A stretch of 64,000 nucleotides of DNA from Myrmaecium sp. VS I D KN 1 (taxonomy: Eukaryota > Ascomycota > Dothideomycetes > Valsariales > Valsariaceae). The notes under the pieces are model-generated. The model was not told the origin of the DNA. It saw only the letters and a program-made list of their open reading frames with translations, and did no database searches. Shown piece after piece: positions 21,542-32,682 of this stretch. Where the stretch lies: contig JADQAV010000001.1 of the NCBI GenBank assembly GCA_019775845.1, forward strand, positions 62,001 to 126,000, read 5' to 3'. Numbering within the stretch: the stretch's first letter is position 1; each line of letters begins with the position of its first letter. The position numbers and the translations under genes were made by a program.

Positions 21542-24482
21542 TCACATCATGCCGCCCCCACCACCGGCACCGGCACCGCCTCCTCCGCCACCGGCACCGT
21601 TCCCTCGTTGAGCGGTCAAGGGGGCGATGGGCGGCGGCGTGCTGACGCCCATGAAGATGTTGTTGCTGGTGTTGCCGGTGAAGACGTTGTGCATGGGGGA
21701 GTGAGGCGGGGGCTGGGATTGGGATTGGGACTGGGGTTGCTGGTGTGAGGGGGAGGACGAGGACGGGGTGATGCCGTTCATGCCGGTGGGGGTCGCGGCG
21801 GCGGACGCGTCCGCCATCGTGACGGTGGACATGTTCGGCATGTCCATGGGCCACATCTGGTTGGTGGGGTCGAGGGTCGTGCCTTGGATGTAGGAGTCCC
21901 AGGCGTCCTGTGAGAGAGTGATAAGCGGTTAGTTCTGGTTTCAACTCCTTCGTGACAGCAGTGCGGCTCGGGCGAGAGAGTTAGCTTACCCAGTCAACGT
22001 TGCTGGTTCCCGTAGCGGCGGGCAGATCCATGTTCTGGAACCCGGATCCGAAGAGGAGGCTGAACGAGGTCGGGCTTGCCGGGCCGTTAAGGTCCGCTCC
22101 CGCGTATGGGGGCTGCGAGCTCACGACGCCCGGTGGTTGCGAGACGTCGTTGAGGATGTTACCCATGGACGCCGGATAGGGCTTATCGAACATGTTGGCT
22201 GTGTTCGGCGTCAGTGCGCCTGTGCTGAGCATGCCCAGCGTCATCGCCGCCGAATGTTCGGGAGCGACGTTGGGATCCTCGAGGGCGGTGCTCGCCGGGA
22301 AAGAGCTGGCGAAGTTCTGTTGCGCCTGGCGCATCGCTTGGTGCGACTTCAGCTTGTCCAGCATCACACTTAAGGATGCATGCGCTTTGTAGGCTTCCAT
22401 CGAGTTGTCTTTCAACCCATCCCAGATCATCGTGGCTCGGGTCAGCGCCGCAATCATTTCATCCCTTCGATCGTGGGACCAGACGAAAGCATCGCTCGGT
22501 GATGTTCTGCCTTTGCTTTCGGCTTCGGCGGTGTGGTAGAGGTCCAAGCATACAATCATGGCTGCAAGAAGGAAGTCATGAGCTGTAAGCGAGGAGATGA
22601 ACCACTTGACGGATTTGAGTTTGCCACCGGGACGGGTTGACTCGTTGTGGATGGCTGCTTGATGTTGCAACATGGTCATGGACGCATCAATGGCGCTTCG
22701 TCGTGAGTAAGCGAAACGGGGGTTCTGACGGGAACACGCGAGGAACTTCCGATGAAGCACACAAATGCTCCTGAGATAAAGAAGGTCGAGAGTGTACCGC
22801 TGCATGACAAGACTTGCTGAGTCGCGCTGGGATTCCTCGATCGACCGCATCCGAAGGTGGGGCGGTATTGCCGTTTGGAGTTCCCGTAGCCTTTGATCGA
22901 GCTTCATGATATCCTCATACGGGGTGCATGTGAGGGCCAAAGATTCCTCCACGATTTCGCCGTAGAGGTAGACAAGGCGGGCCTTGGCAATCATATACGC
23001 TGTGGGTGTTGCTTCGGTCAGTGGCCGAGAAGGAGGAAGCGTTGTGAGCTCCTCATATAGTTCGTCATCGTAGACGTTCCGGGGAATCTGCGTGTTGGTG
23101 TGTCGAGCTCTGATAATTGGCGGCATGCCGGCCTGAGCAGCGAACAGTATGTCAAGACAGCGGACGGCCGTCCAGATCCTGCGGCGCATCTCGCCGAGAA
23201 AGGGCGAGATGTTTTGATAAGGCGCAGGATCTCTGTGATAGCCCATTCGAATCGCCAACCTTGCGATCACCCCTATCCCTACCTGGACACTGGTTTCCGC
23301 ATCTCTGCTTTTGGAATAATCAGCGTAGACATGGAGGATGAGCGTCTCTAGCATATGGGGTATAGGACTTCTAATGTCTGCGATAACAAGGCACTGCGAG
23401 GTCATGAGCCTGAACTCTCTGGCCAGCTCAGCCGTTCGACTCTTGTACTCTGGAGGCTCATCGCCTACTCGTGTATATGACTGAACTGCAATGCACATCA
23501 TGGCAAACACCAGGCCGAGCCAGATGATGGGCGTCTCGTTGGGATTCACCCAATGTTGGTCGTACTGTTTCTGGAACGTGGGTCCATGAATGATGTGAAT
23601 AGCGGGATCATATGTGTTGAAGTAGCGAGTAACGAGCAAGTCCACCGTCGACTTCGGCGGGAACGCTGCTCGCACATCTGCTGAGCTCATGCGGTTATGT
23701 GGCCCGAACAGTAATGTCGTGCTGGCAGCGTCATCATCGCAATTGTTGGCCATATACCTCTGAAGTTGTTCTTCATACTGCTTCTTGTGTTCCGTGAAGT
23801 AATTTTTGACTTCGGACACCTGCAGACGGATTAACGATGATAGCAAGATCGGTGCACGACATCACATACCTCGGCGAGGATGGCGTACCAGTGCGCTTCC
23901 GATGCGAAGATGGCTTTGCCATTATCGACTTTCATGACGCCTATTGACTTAGCTACTTGATCGACTTCGCTTTCTTCGCCCTCACCCTCCTCTTTGACGG
24001 CCTGGGGGCCATCGACATCCAGGGCGTTCTCCGGAGAACTGCCGCAGAGGCTGGACGAATTCGCATCGGCAACTGCTGCCACCGCCGCTGCCGGGCCTGC
24101 CGACTGGGCACCGTTGGTCATGAGCGAGAGCACCAAGCCCTCCAGACGGTCGATGCGATTTTGCATCTCGTCTGGGGAGTTCGATGTCCCTTGGCTGGAG
24201 GAGCTCTTCTTGCGGCTGCCAGGGGTGGCATAGGCGCAGGAGGCCATGTCACCCCTTCGCTTGCAGTTTTCGCAAGGATGCCCTCGGTCGCATTTCAGCC
24301 TGGCAGGTTGCGAATCAGTACAGTGCGCGGTGCAGCGAAGATGGAAGGATGATAACATACTTCCGGTGTCGGCACGGCCCGCAGGAGAGGGGGACGCGGT
24401 TTCGCTTTCGCACGACACGAAAGTGAGCGTCGGGAGAGTGCCCATTGCTGGACGAGGTGGTGGAGGGCGGCGTGGGAGGCAT
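21542..24482 (-). CDS. Zn2Cys6 transcription factor (fungal_trans domain)
   Basis: Four exons: 24361-24482, 23870-24299, 21990-23819, 21542-21907, 915 residues. The zinc cluster is C34-x2-C37-x6-C44-x5-C50-x2-C53-x8-C62 (CGPCRHRK|LKCDRGHPCENC), with the first intron cutting between the third and fourth basic residues, a common place in this family. A short coiled coil (MQNRIDRLEGLVLSLM) follows for dimerisation. The middle-homology/fungal-trans region (about 190-560) contains VTRYFNTYDPAIHIIHGPTF, IARLAIRMGYHRDP and EMRRRIWTAVRCLDILFAAQ. The C-terminus is Ser/Gln/Pro-rich and ends in a polyglycine run. Target genes are unknown. A longer start (24599) is possible but lacks similarity. Confidence 0.92.
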
Positions 24483-26236
24483 CGCGAGAAAGAGAGGGAG
24501 TGTGTGGTAAGAGGTGCGGGATGTGGATTTCGGAGACGTTGGTGCAAAGTCCGAGGCGGACTCAAGCGGACTTAAAGTGCGGAAGAATTGGCGACCCAAT
24601 CGGCAAAGGGACGGCGATCCCGACCGGACGTTGCTGACCGTCAGGTAATTTAGTCCCGCTCGGGTAGCTTCGAGCTTCGGCGGATCCGGTTTATTGCAGT
24701 GTGAGTGACGAGTGTAATGTCCGCCTCCGTTGGACGGGCTGTCCTGCTGGTGTGGCGCGGTGATGCGGTGCGATGCGATGCCGGCCGGGCTGGTGCGCTC
24801 GGTGGCTCGGTGGCTCGGTGCTGGGTGGGCGCGGAGGTTGGGGGGCGGAGGATGCCCGAGGGGTGGAGGTGTCGCCGGAGAAAAGGGGCTTTTAACTCCA
24901 GCCGCCGGTTCGAGCAGGCCTGGCGCTCCTTAAATGGGCTGAGATGCCAGCCGGGCGAATGTCGACTTCTGAGTCAAGCTCGTGATGCGTTCCCCGTCTG
25001 TATCTCTTCTCTCTTTCTCTCGCGTCCGCTCCTCCTGCTGCACTGGGTCTCGATGCTCAGGTTTCGGCACGTCTTCCGTCGGGGTGGCAGATGAGATGCC
25101 CTCGTCTGCCTATGGACGCCGGCGAAGCTTGAAAAGGATCGCGAGTTGCGATCGGAGAGGAACTCGAGCCGGCTAGAACAGAGTCGTGCGATGCGACCTG
25201 CTTTGCTGTCTGGGGACGATGAGGTCGCTCGGCGGTAGGGCCTTAACACCGTCGCTACCTCCGGAGGGCTTACTGGAGACCTGCAGAGACAGAGAAAGGG
25301 TGGGAGGGGGGAGTGTGGGCGCGTGTATGTGTGTGTAGGCGGCGGGGAAAGCAGCTTTCTTATGGTTATGGCTGGAAGCTTCACTAATAAGTCGTTCCTA
25401 TCCCTAATCAGATCGATGACTGATTAGCACAGCTCCAATTCCAAAGGGACAGGGTTCCCTTAGATTGAGCGCCATCCGCCGAGATCCCACGTACTTGATG
25501 CGGTTCTGCTGCTGCTGCAGTTGCAGTCAGTCACTGCAGTCAATCGTCGTGTGGGGAAGTTTCGTTTTTTCTGCCTGGCTCGGCGGGAGCCCGCGATGGT
25601 CCCACCCGACTGCAATGCGATGAGCGGGATCAACCACAATTCTGGGCGCGTCGCTTTCTCCTGCCTCTGGCGTACGATTGTACAATCCACGTCGAGGGTG
25701 AAGGCTGCCTTGATAGACGGAGAGGGGGTGGTGGATGCAGTGGTGCTTCGAGCGTGTTGCGACGGGCGTCGAAGGGATCTTTAGACGGCCGATAAAGCGA
25801 CGCCTACCTCTTTACAGCGGAACTGGCCAGCGTAGGCATCCTCCTGCCAATGCCAAGCCTACCCTCGTCCATCCTCTGCGTTCAATTGATCTTGCAAGCC
25901 GTCGGCGACGTTCCATTGTAGTCTCTCCTCTCCTCTCTTTCTCCTCTCGTTCGTCCTCTGATCTCTACTAGTCTCCATCCAGTCACCGCATTGATGCCTG
26001 ATCCAAGGCTTAATTCCGCTCTACCTCCGAGTCAACCATATCGCCTCCCGTCGTCTCATCACTAAAGTTAGGGAGTGTTTCCTGGTTAGGCGCAGTCATC
26101 CAGAAAGGCATGCCTTCTTCACACAGGCGGCCATCAGTGGTCGTGGACGTCCGCTAGTAAATGTGTAGGAAGCAGGTCTACTCCTTCAAAAGGCGCTGCC
26201 TAATCAGCGGTTTGTTGCATTACTCGCTCAAGAAAT
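24483..26236. other. 1.75 kb intergenic (promoter of the Zn2Cys6 gene)
   Basis: Mixed composition with CT-rich blocks (24990-25040, 25920-25950). No family signature in any frame. Probably a long regulatory region for the transcription factor plus the 3' flank of the AlkB-type gene. Confidence 0.45.
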
Positions 26237-27289
26237 CTATACATCTTCTTCATTGCTCTCTCCAGTCCGCTTCTCTTCCAGTGAGCCTCCCTTTCCGTCC
26301 CTATCAGCCTCTTTCACTTGACCGTCCTCTTCCGCCTTGAACCTCTTCCCCTCCGCCTCCCCTTCGTTCTTCCACTCCACCATCTCTCCCCTCTCCTCAT
26401 CCCACCGCATCACCGGGCCGCTGCCCACATTATACTGGTAATAATTATCCGTCCCGCCCTTCACCATCGCCCTCCGGAACGTGATGTTGATGCGGCCGCG
26501 GTCCGCCTCGCCACCCTTCCGCTTCGGCACGCTATGCAGCCAGTGCGCCTGCGTCCGGCCGCGCATCAGCACCATATCCCCCGAGCCGAGCGGGAGCTTG
26601 AGCCGCCTCGTCCCGAGCTCGGCGGCCCGCTTGTGCTTCATCAGGAAGTCGCGCCGGGCGCCCAGCGTGAACGAGGCGATCGCCGGGTCCGCGCCCAGGA
26701 ACCTCTCGTCGTCGGAGTGGTAGGAGATGCTGTCGGCGCCCGTGGCGTAGTAGTTCACCAGGCAGAAGTTGAACCGCTCGCCCGTCGTCCCCTCCGTCAG
26801 CGCCCGCAGCCGATCCAGGCAGGACGGGATCGGCCGCGGCGCGCACCCGTACCGGCCCCCGGGCGCCGGCCGCCGCGTCTGCCGGTCCAGCAGCGTCCCG
26901 TCCGCCCCGAAGCAGGCCGTCTCGTCCACCCCGAAGACGGTCGTGAAGCGCGGCGTGTTGATCGGCGTCTCCGTCGGCCCGCGCCGGATCGTGTACCGGA
27001 CCCGGTAGAAGGGCAGCTCCCGCCGCAGGAACGTGAAGAGCTCGCGCTGGACGTCCTTGGGCACGTACGGCTGGTAGTAGACCAGGTCCAGATCCGGCTG
27101 GTCGTTGATGAACCGGCCCTCCTCCGCCGGCGCGAATGCCAGCAGGTCCGTGATGTGGGAAGGCAACGCGGCGATGGGGAAGGGATATGTCGGATGCCGT
27201 GAGGGCGGGGGTTGGTCACCGGGAGCCTTTGCGTTGCTTTGCGCGGCCGTGGGCTTGAAGAACCCCTCCAACGTTCGTTTCTTTGACAT
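26237..27289 (-). CDS. AlkB-type 2-oxoglutarate/Fe(II) dioxygenase (ALKBH2/3-like DNA repair)
   Basis: Single exon, 350 residues. The double-stranded beta-helix core shows the iron triad H191-x-D193 (SYHSDDE) and H252 (WLHSVP), the 2-oxoglutarate-binding RxNxTxR motif R266-I-N268-I-T270-F-R272, and NYYATGADSISYHSDDE typical of ALKBH2/3. DLVYYQPYVP and PRFTTVFGVDE match the substrate-side lid. Such enzymes demethylate 1-methyladenine and 3-methylcytosine in DNA (or RNA) by oxidation. The N-terminus MSKKRTLEGFFKP resembles a PCNA-interacting peptide (K-x-x-L-x-x-F-F). The acidic/Lys-rich C-terminus (about 310-350) is likely disordered. The third-codon GC is very high, as in neighbours. Confidence 0.93.
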   Translation of the reverse strand: MSKKRTLEGFFKPTAAQSNAKAPGDQPPPSRHPTYPFPIAALPSHITDLLAFAPAEEGRFINDQPDLDLVYYQPYVPKDVQRELFTFLRRELPFYRVRYTIRRGPTETPINTPRFTTVFGVDETACFGADGTLLDRQTRRPAPGGRYGCAPRPIPSCLDRLRALTEGTTGERFNFCLVNYYATGADSISYHSDDERFLGADPAIASFTLGARRDFLMKHKRAAELGTRRLKLPLGSGDMVLMRGRTQAHWLHSVPKRKGGEADRGRINITFRRAMVKGGTDNYYQYNVGSGPVMRWDEERGEMVEWKNEGEAEGKRFKAEEDGQVKEADRDGKGGSLEEKRTGESNEEDV

Positions 27290-27767
27290 GTCGTTCCGCG
27301 TATATCCCTTGATTATGCTCAGCCTTGCCCGCTGCAGGGACAGCTAAAGTACCCGGAGATATAAGGGCTTTTGGACGCGCGTGGCGCCCACGTCGCGCGT
27401 CTGATGCATGACGTCAAGACTTGCGCCTTCTCGAGTCTGGCGTAACACAGGGCTGAGGACAACCCAAGCTTACAGCACGATCAGAACAGATCATTGATCA
27501 TCAGTTGAAGTAGATGTAATAGTAAGATACTATTCACGAACAGTTATACAGGCATATATACACTGCGTTCACGGTTCTATGGACACCAAATCAATCAAGG
27601 CCGGAACTGGGCAGAAAGCATACTCATTCCAATCACCATATTCAGCAGATCGCTATATAGATACAGCCACTAAACAACGGGAAATCATAGAAAAGGAGCC
27701 CCACAAAAAATACAAGAAATGCGTCGACGCGTTCGGACAATGCTTAACACCCAATAAACCCACAGTT
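27290..27767. other. Intergenic
   Basis: Promoter of the AlkB-type gene on one side and 3' UTR of SDH1 on the other. AT-rich in 27500-27750. No gene seen. Confidence 0.5.
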
Positions 27768-30026
27768 TTAATACGTTCTCTTGAACGGCGGCACTGCCTT
27801 GCACTCGTTCTCGTCGAGAGTCTTGCCGTTGACGGCGCGGTAGCCGATGTCAACCTTGCCGTGGGGGTTCTTTTGCCAGGTCAGAGTGTGCTTCATCCAG
27901 TGTTCGTCATCGCGCTCAGGATAGTCCTCGCGGGCGTGCGCACCACGCGATTCCTTGCGGTTAGCGGCGGCATGGGCGGTCTGAACGGCGCAAGTCAAGA
28001 GGTTGCGCAACTCCAGAGTCTCAACAAGGTCCGAGTTCCAGATCATGCTGCGATCCTTGATGCCAACCTGGTCGAACAAGGAATCGACCTCCTTGATCTT
28101 CTTGACACCTTCATCCAAAGACTCTTGCGTCCTGAAGACGGAGACATCTGTCTGCATGGTCTTCTGCATCTGCAGACGAATCTCGGAAGTGTGCTTGGGA
28201 CCGTCTGAGGTGCGGATCTGGTCGATGACATCGATGGATTCGGCGCCAGCATCGGCGGAGACAGGCTCGTGCTTCTGACCAGGAGTAAAGTTGTCGCGAA
28301 TGGTGTGGGATACAGCACGACCAAACACAATTAAGTCGAGAAGAGAGTTGGCGCCAAGGCGGTTTGCGCCATGGACGGAGACGCAAGCAGCTTCACCACA
28401 AGCGAAAAGACCAGGGACGACCTTATCCTTGCCGTTCTCATCAACGGTAAGAACCTCGCCAGTGTATTTGGTAGGAATACCGCCCATGTTGTAGTGAACA
28501 GTCGGCAAGACAGGGATGGGCTCCTTGCGGACATCGACACCGGCAAAAATGGAAGCGGTTTCAGAGATACCGGGCAGACGCTCATGCAGAATCTCAGCGG
28601 GCAAATGGCTGAGTTGGAGGTAGATGTGATCCTTCTCGGGGCCAACACCACGGCCTTCGCGGATTTCCATGGTCATGGACCTGGAGACGACGTCACGACT
28701 AGCCAAATCCTTCGCGGTGGGCGCATAGCGCTCCATGAACCGCTCGCCCTCAGAATTCAACAGATAACCACCTTCGCCTCGAGAACCCTCGGTAATCAAG
28801 CATCCAGCACCATAGATGCCAGTGGGGTGGAATTGGACAAACTCCAAATCCTGGTTAGGAAGGCCAGCGCGGGCGACCATGGCCATTCCATCGCCGGTAC
28901 AGGTGTGAGCCGATGTGCAGCTGAAGTAAGCACGTCCGTATCCGCCAGTGGCCAGGACGGTGTTGTGAGCGAAGAAACGATGCAAGGTTCCGTCCTCTTG
29001 GTTGTAAGCGATGACACCCTTGCACTTGCCATCTTCCATGATCAAGTCGGTGGCAAAGAATTCAATGAAGTACTTCGTGTTGTGTCGCAGGGACTGGCCG
29101 TAGAGAGTATGAAGAAGGGCATGACCTGTCCGGTCAGCAGCAGCGCAGCATCGGTATGCTTGGCCACCCTTTCCATATTTCTGGGATTGACCGCCGAAGG
29201 CACGCTGGTAACTGCATAGTGTCAGCAACAGAACCGGTTTGTTTGGATATCTGCAACTGGAAATACATTCTACCGTCGTCAGTTCTAGAGAACGGGCATC
29301 CGTAGTTCTCGAGCTCGATGACACTAGCAGGCGCTTCCCTGGTCATGTAGTGGATGGCATCTTGATCACCTAGCCAGTCGGAGCCCTTCACCGTGTCGTA
29401 CATGTGCCATCTCCAGTCGTCTTCATGCATGCTGAAAGGATATTAGCGATCCACATCCATTTCTCTCGCTCGGAAATTAGCAACTCACTTTCCAAGCGCA
29501 GCATTGATGCCGCCCTGCGCCGCCACAGTGTGGGATCTCGTAGGGAAAAGCTTAGAGATACAAGCTGTGTTGAAGCCAGCCTCAGCGAGACCAAATGCAG
29601 CACGCAGACCGGCACCGCCAGCACCGACTACAATGGCATCGTACTCATGGTCAATGACCGGGTATTTGCGGCTGACAAAAGGAGAAGCCTCTTTAGCACG
29701 GAGGGGCTCGGATGTGAAAATGCGATGGGCAGGCCGAGTGGAAGAGAAGGGTCGAGTTTGAGACCTAAGGCTTCTCGCGAGCTGTCAGGAGAAGTGTCAG
29801 CACTGAACTGAGCTGCATTGGCTATGAAGAAGCCATCGAAAGATAATATGGGCAATCTGCGAAGAGGCTATGATGTAGGATCGATCTATTGAGAATCCTG
29901 TTTGCGGGGTGTGGGTTGTAGGCGACGGTTCGCTATCATGGGTGGCACAAGTCATTGCAAGTAGTTATTATCAAGGGCGCTTACCTGTGATGCGCCGGCG
30001 AGCCGCCGCAGCTTGAGTGAACTCAT
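27768..30026 (-). CDS. sdh1: Succinate dehydrogenase flavoprotein subunit, mitochondrial (SDH1)
   Basis: Four exons: 29985-30026, 29489-29781, 29267-29431, 27768-29211, in phase, 647 residues. It is the catalytic flavoprotein of complex II, oxidising succinate to fumarate in the TCA cycle. The arginine-rich N-terminus ([14 protein letters not shown], then [16 protein letters not shown]) is a mitochondrial presequence. The FAD-binding Rossmann motif is [19 protein letters not shown]. The FAD-linking histidine is in [29 protein letters not shown], the active-site Arg region ([18 protein letters not shown]) and [20 protein letters not shown] are diagnostic. The C-terminal exon ends [12 protein letters not shown] as in fungal SDHA. 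The first intron separates the targeting peptide. Confidence 0.97.
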
Positions 30027-30760
30027 TGTGGTATCCGTTGGAGCAGAGCGAAGGGGTGAAGAGTAAACGTCTGGTGGAGATGCAAGCAGTCCAGAATGAA
30101 CGAAGAAGCGGATCAACCGCGGGAACCACGGACAGTTACTAAGTGCTTTTGGACAGCAGCTGATTGGTGGATCTGCTTCCATATTGCCGAGACATGCCGA
30201 ACTCTTGCGCCTTGCTTTTTCCCGAAACCCGCCGCCTTACTAAAGTACCCTATTCGCCGCTGAGAAAACATTTTGCCTGAGGATTTGTGAGTGGCTACTA
30301 GTACGTGGATTTGCCAGCATACCCAGAGTACACCAAAGACGCGACTCAGGAATATATGGTTATACAATATCAGCTTCATGACAGCACGGGTAATACGGAT
30401 GTGAAACCACACAAGTGTTGAGCCAGCACAGTTACTACTACCTCTACATTCGAGCATACGGCGAGAACTGCACATGCGAGAACACTTTCGGGTTTTAGAA
30501 CCGTAGTCTTGACGTAAGCCAGTGCAGGACCTATTCCAGTACCTTGGGAAGACATGACAAGCATGAAGCTGTAAGCGAATCGATAGGAGTAGGACATGTC
30601 GTTCACACGTTCATGATCATAAATTGTACCTGGGCGTTACAGACGAAACCCTCGTGTATTGAGATATTTTCCTCCTGCCATGATATTTTTCAACAGGTAA
30701 ACGCCAGGGCTATCTGCGCAAAGCCACGAAATGCACCAAAGAGACCAAAGAACCACCACT
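30027..30760. other. Intergenic between SDH1 promoter and RPL3 3' end
   Basis: 734 bp. Two short minus-strand frames here lack any similarity or splice support. Nothing else seen. Confidence 0.5.
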
Positions 30761-32114
30761 CTAAGCAGCGAGGTCCTTCTTGAGAGTACCCATGTGCTGC
30801 TTCTTCTCCGCCGCGGTCTGGTAGACACCGTGACCGAACTTGGAGGAGGTATCGATCCACTTGAGCTCGACCTTCTCCAACGCTCTCCTGCTGGTGTGGG
30901 TCCACATGGACTTACGGAGGGTGATAACCCTCTTCTTGACACCGGGAATGGAACCCTTGACCATGACGAAGTCGTTCTTGACCTCGCCGTAGCGGACGAA
31001 ACCACCAAGGCTAGTTGTAATGTTAGTGAGAAACCTAAAGTGTAGAACGGTATAACTTACGGAGTGATGGTCTTCTTGGAGACATCGAAGTCGGTAGAAG
31101 CGTTGCCGGCATCGTCGCCCTTGCCGATACGGTAGATCTTGTGGTTGACGGAGGTACGGTGGTGGTAACCCATCTGACCAGCACGAGCAACAGTCCACTG
31201 GACGTGGGACGGGTGCCAGGCACCGATACAAGCGACCTTACGGAGACCCTTGTGAGTCTTACGAGGAAGCTTCTTGGTGCCCCACCTGGAGGTGACACCG
31301 TTGAAACCGTGACCCTTGGTAACGGCAATGCAGTCGATCACCTCGTCCTGCTCGAAGATGGAGCTGATCTCGATGGGCTTCTCGAAGAGACCATGGGCGA
31401 AAGCGACCTTGTCGGCGACGCTGCCACCGTTGACCTGGATCTCCATAAGGTGGGCCTTCTTCTGCTTGAGAGGAGTCTTGGAAATCTGGGTGTGGGCGAG
31501 GACGCGGACGACGGTGCAGTACTTCTTGATGCGCTCGAGCTCACGGGTGATGGACTGGCCGTTGTTCTCGGAGTGCTGCTTGGCGTACTTGGTGAAAGCC
31601 TTCTTCTTGCTCCTGTACCAGTTCTTGTAGAACCTCCTCTTGACCTCGTCGCTCAAGTGCTCAGCCCAGACGGTGGTGAGCGAACGGAGACCGCGGGGAG
31701 TCTCGATGTACCCAACGATACCGATGGCAATCATCTGCAAATTTTTATGAGCGCCAGTTCCAACTCTGAAATCCTACAAAACGCGCGTATACGTACGGGA
31801 GGGGTCTCGATGATGCTGACAGCCTCAACGATCTCCTTCTTGTGGAGCTTCGCACCGGGCCTGTCCAAGTCGCGGACGATGGTAGTCATACCGGCCTTGT
31901 ATCCCATGGCAGCGGTAAGGTGGACAGGCTTCTTGGGGTCATCCTTAGGGAAGCTGTATCGCCGAAGTCAGTATGCCGTCCGCAGATTTCCGTTCTGTTC
32001 GCGATGGTGAATATAGACATGCCTCTTGACCTTGCCCCGGTGACGGGCAGCCCTCTTGCGAGGGAGGTAAGCCAATGACCCGTGGCGGGGAGCCTCGTAC
32101 TTCCGGTGCGACAT
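30761..32114 (-). CDS. rpl3: 60S ribosomal protein L3 (uL3)
   Basis: Four exons: 32023-32114, 31797-31953, 31061-31734, 30761-31010, 390 residues. It begins [20 protein letters not shown] and ends [10 protein letters not shown], identical in style to fungal uL3; the tryptophan-finger region is [20 protein letters not shown] and the conserved histidine-rich loop is [20 protein letters not shown]. It organises the peptidyl-transferase centre of the large subunit. The first intron (31954-32022, 69 nt) uses a GC donor (AG|GCATGT) with a normal CTGAC branch and ACAG acceptor. No GT donor there keeps frame into [12 protein letters not shown]. The other introns are GT-AG. Divergent from the PP2A B-subunit gene. 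Confidence 0.97.
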
Positions 32115-32682
32115 GGCGATGCGACAATTCCGAGGGTCGTTGGGTGTTGGGTGGTTGTCGAGGATGTTCGGATAGTTCGCGAGATTTTTCTTGAGGTGGG
32201 AGTTGTGCGCTCGCTTCCAGCACTACGGCGGGTTAAAGCGACCTTGGCGCCATTCGCCCGCTAGCTGGGGCCCAAGCACCTCGTTGTTCACGGAAACGGG
32301 CAAGGACCAGTGACAACCCCACTACTTGCAAGTCTGCCATAACAGTTCACAGCACCTCCCGTACGTATACTGGCCACCGCCTACCACCAGGTCGATCTGT
32401 GTCTTTCTTGCTAACCGCATTCTTTCCGCCTCTCAGCTCCCATACCATTCCCCCGTGAATCTCACGCTGTGTGACCTCGCCTGACGATTCTCTGGCTCCG
32501 ACGCCGTCATATCCCTCTCTCTACGCGAACACCTCATCCGCCCGCATACAACGCCTCTTGCCGAACACGCCTCTCTGCATCTTGAACCAACGCATCCTTA
32601 ATCCGCCTTTTGTATACAGTTTATCTCGTCGCCTCGACCGGCAAAGTCCATAGGCCGTTTCACACCCCATTTCTCAGGAAAC
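32115..32682. promoter_or_regulatory. Divergent promoter region (RPL3 / PP2A-B)
   Basis: 568 bp between two start codons on opposite strands, CT-rich. No clear named element. Assigned by position. Confidence 0.45.

Noticed and set aside
28371-29219. 282-codon plus-strand frame opposite SDH1
   Set aside because: Antisense shadow; the minus strand encodes SDH1 with all motifs.
31141-32010. 289-codon plus-strand frame opposite RPL3
   Set aside because: Antisense shadow of a codon-biased ribosomal protein gene; it also crosses an intron.
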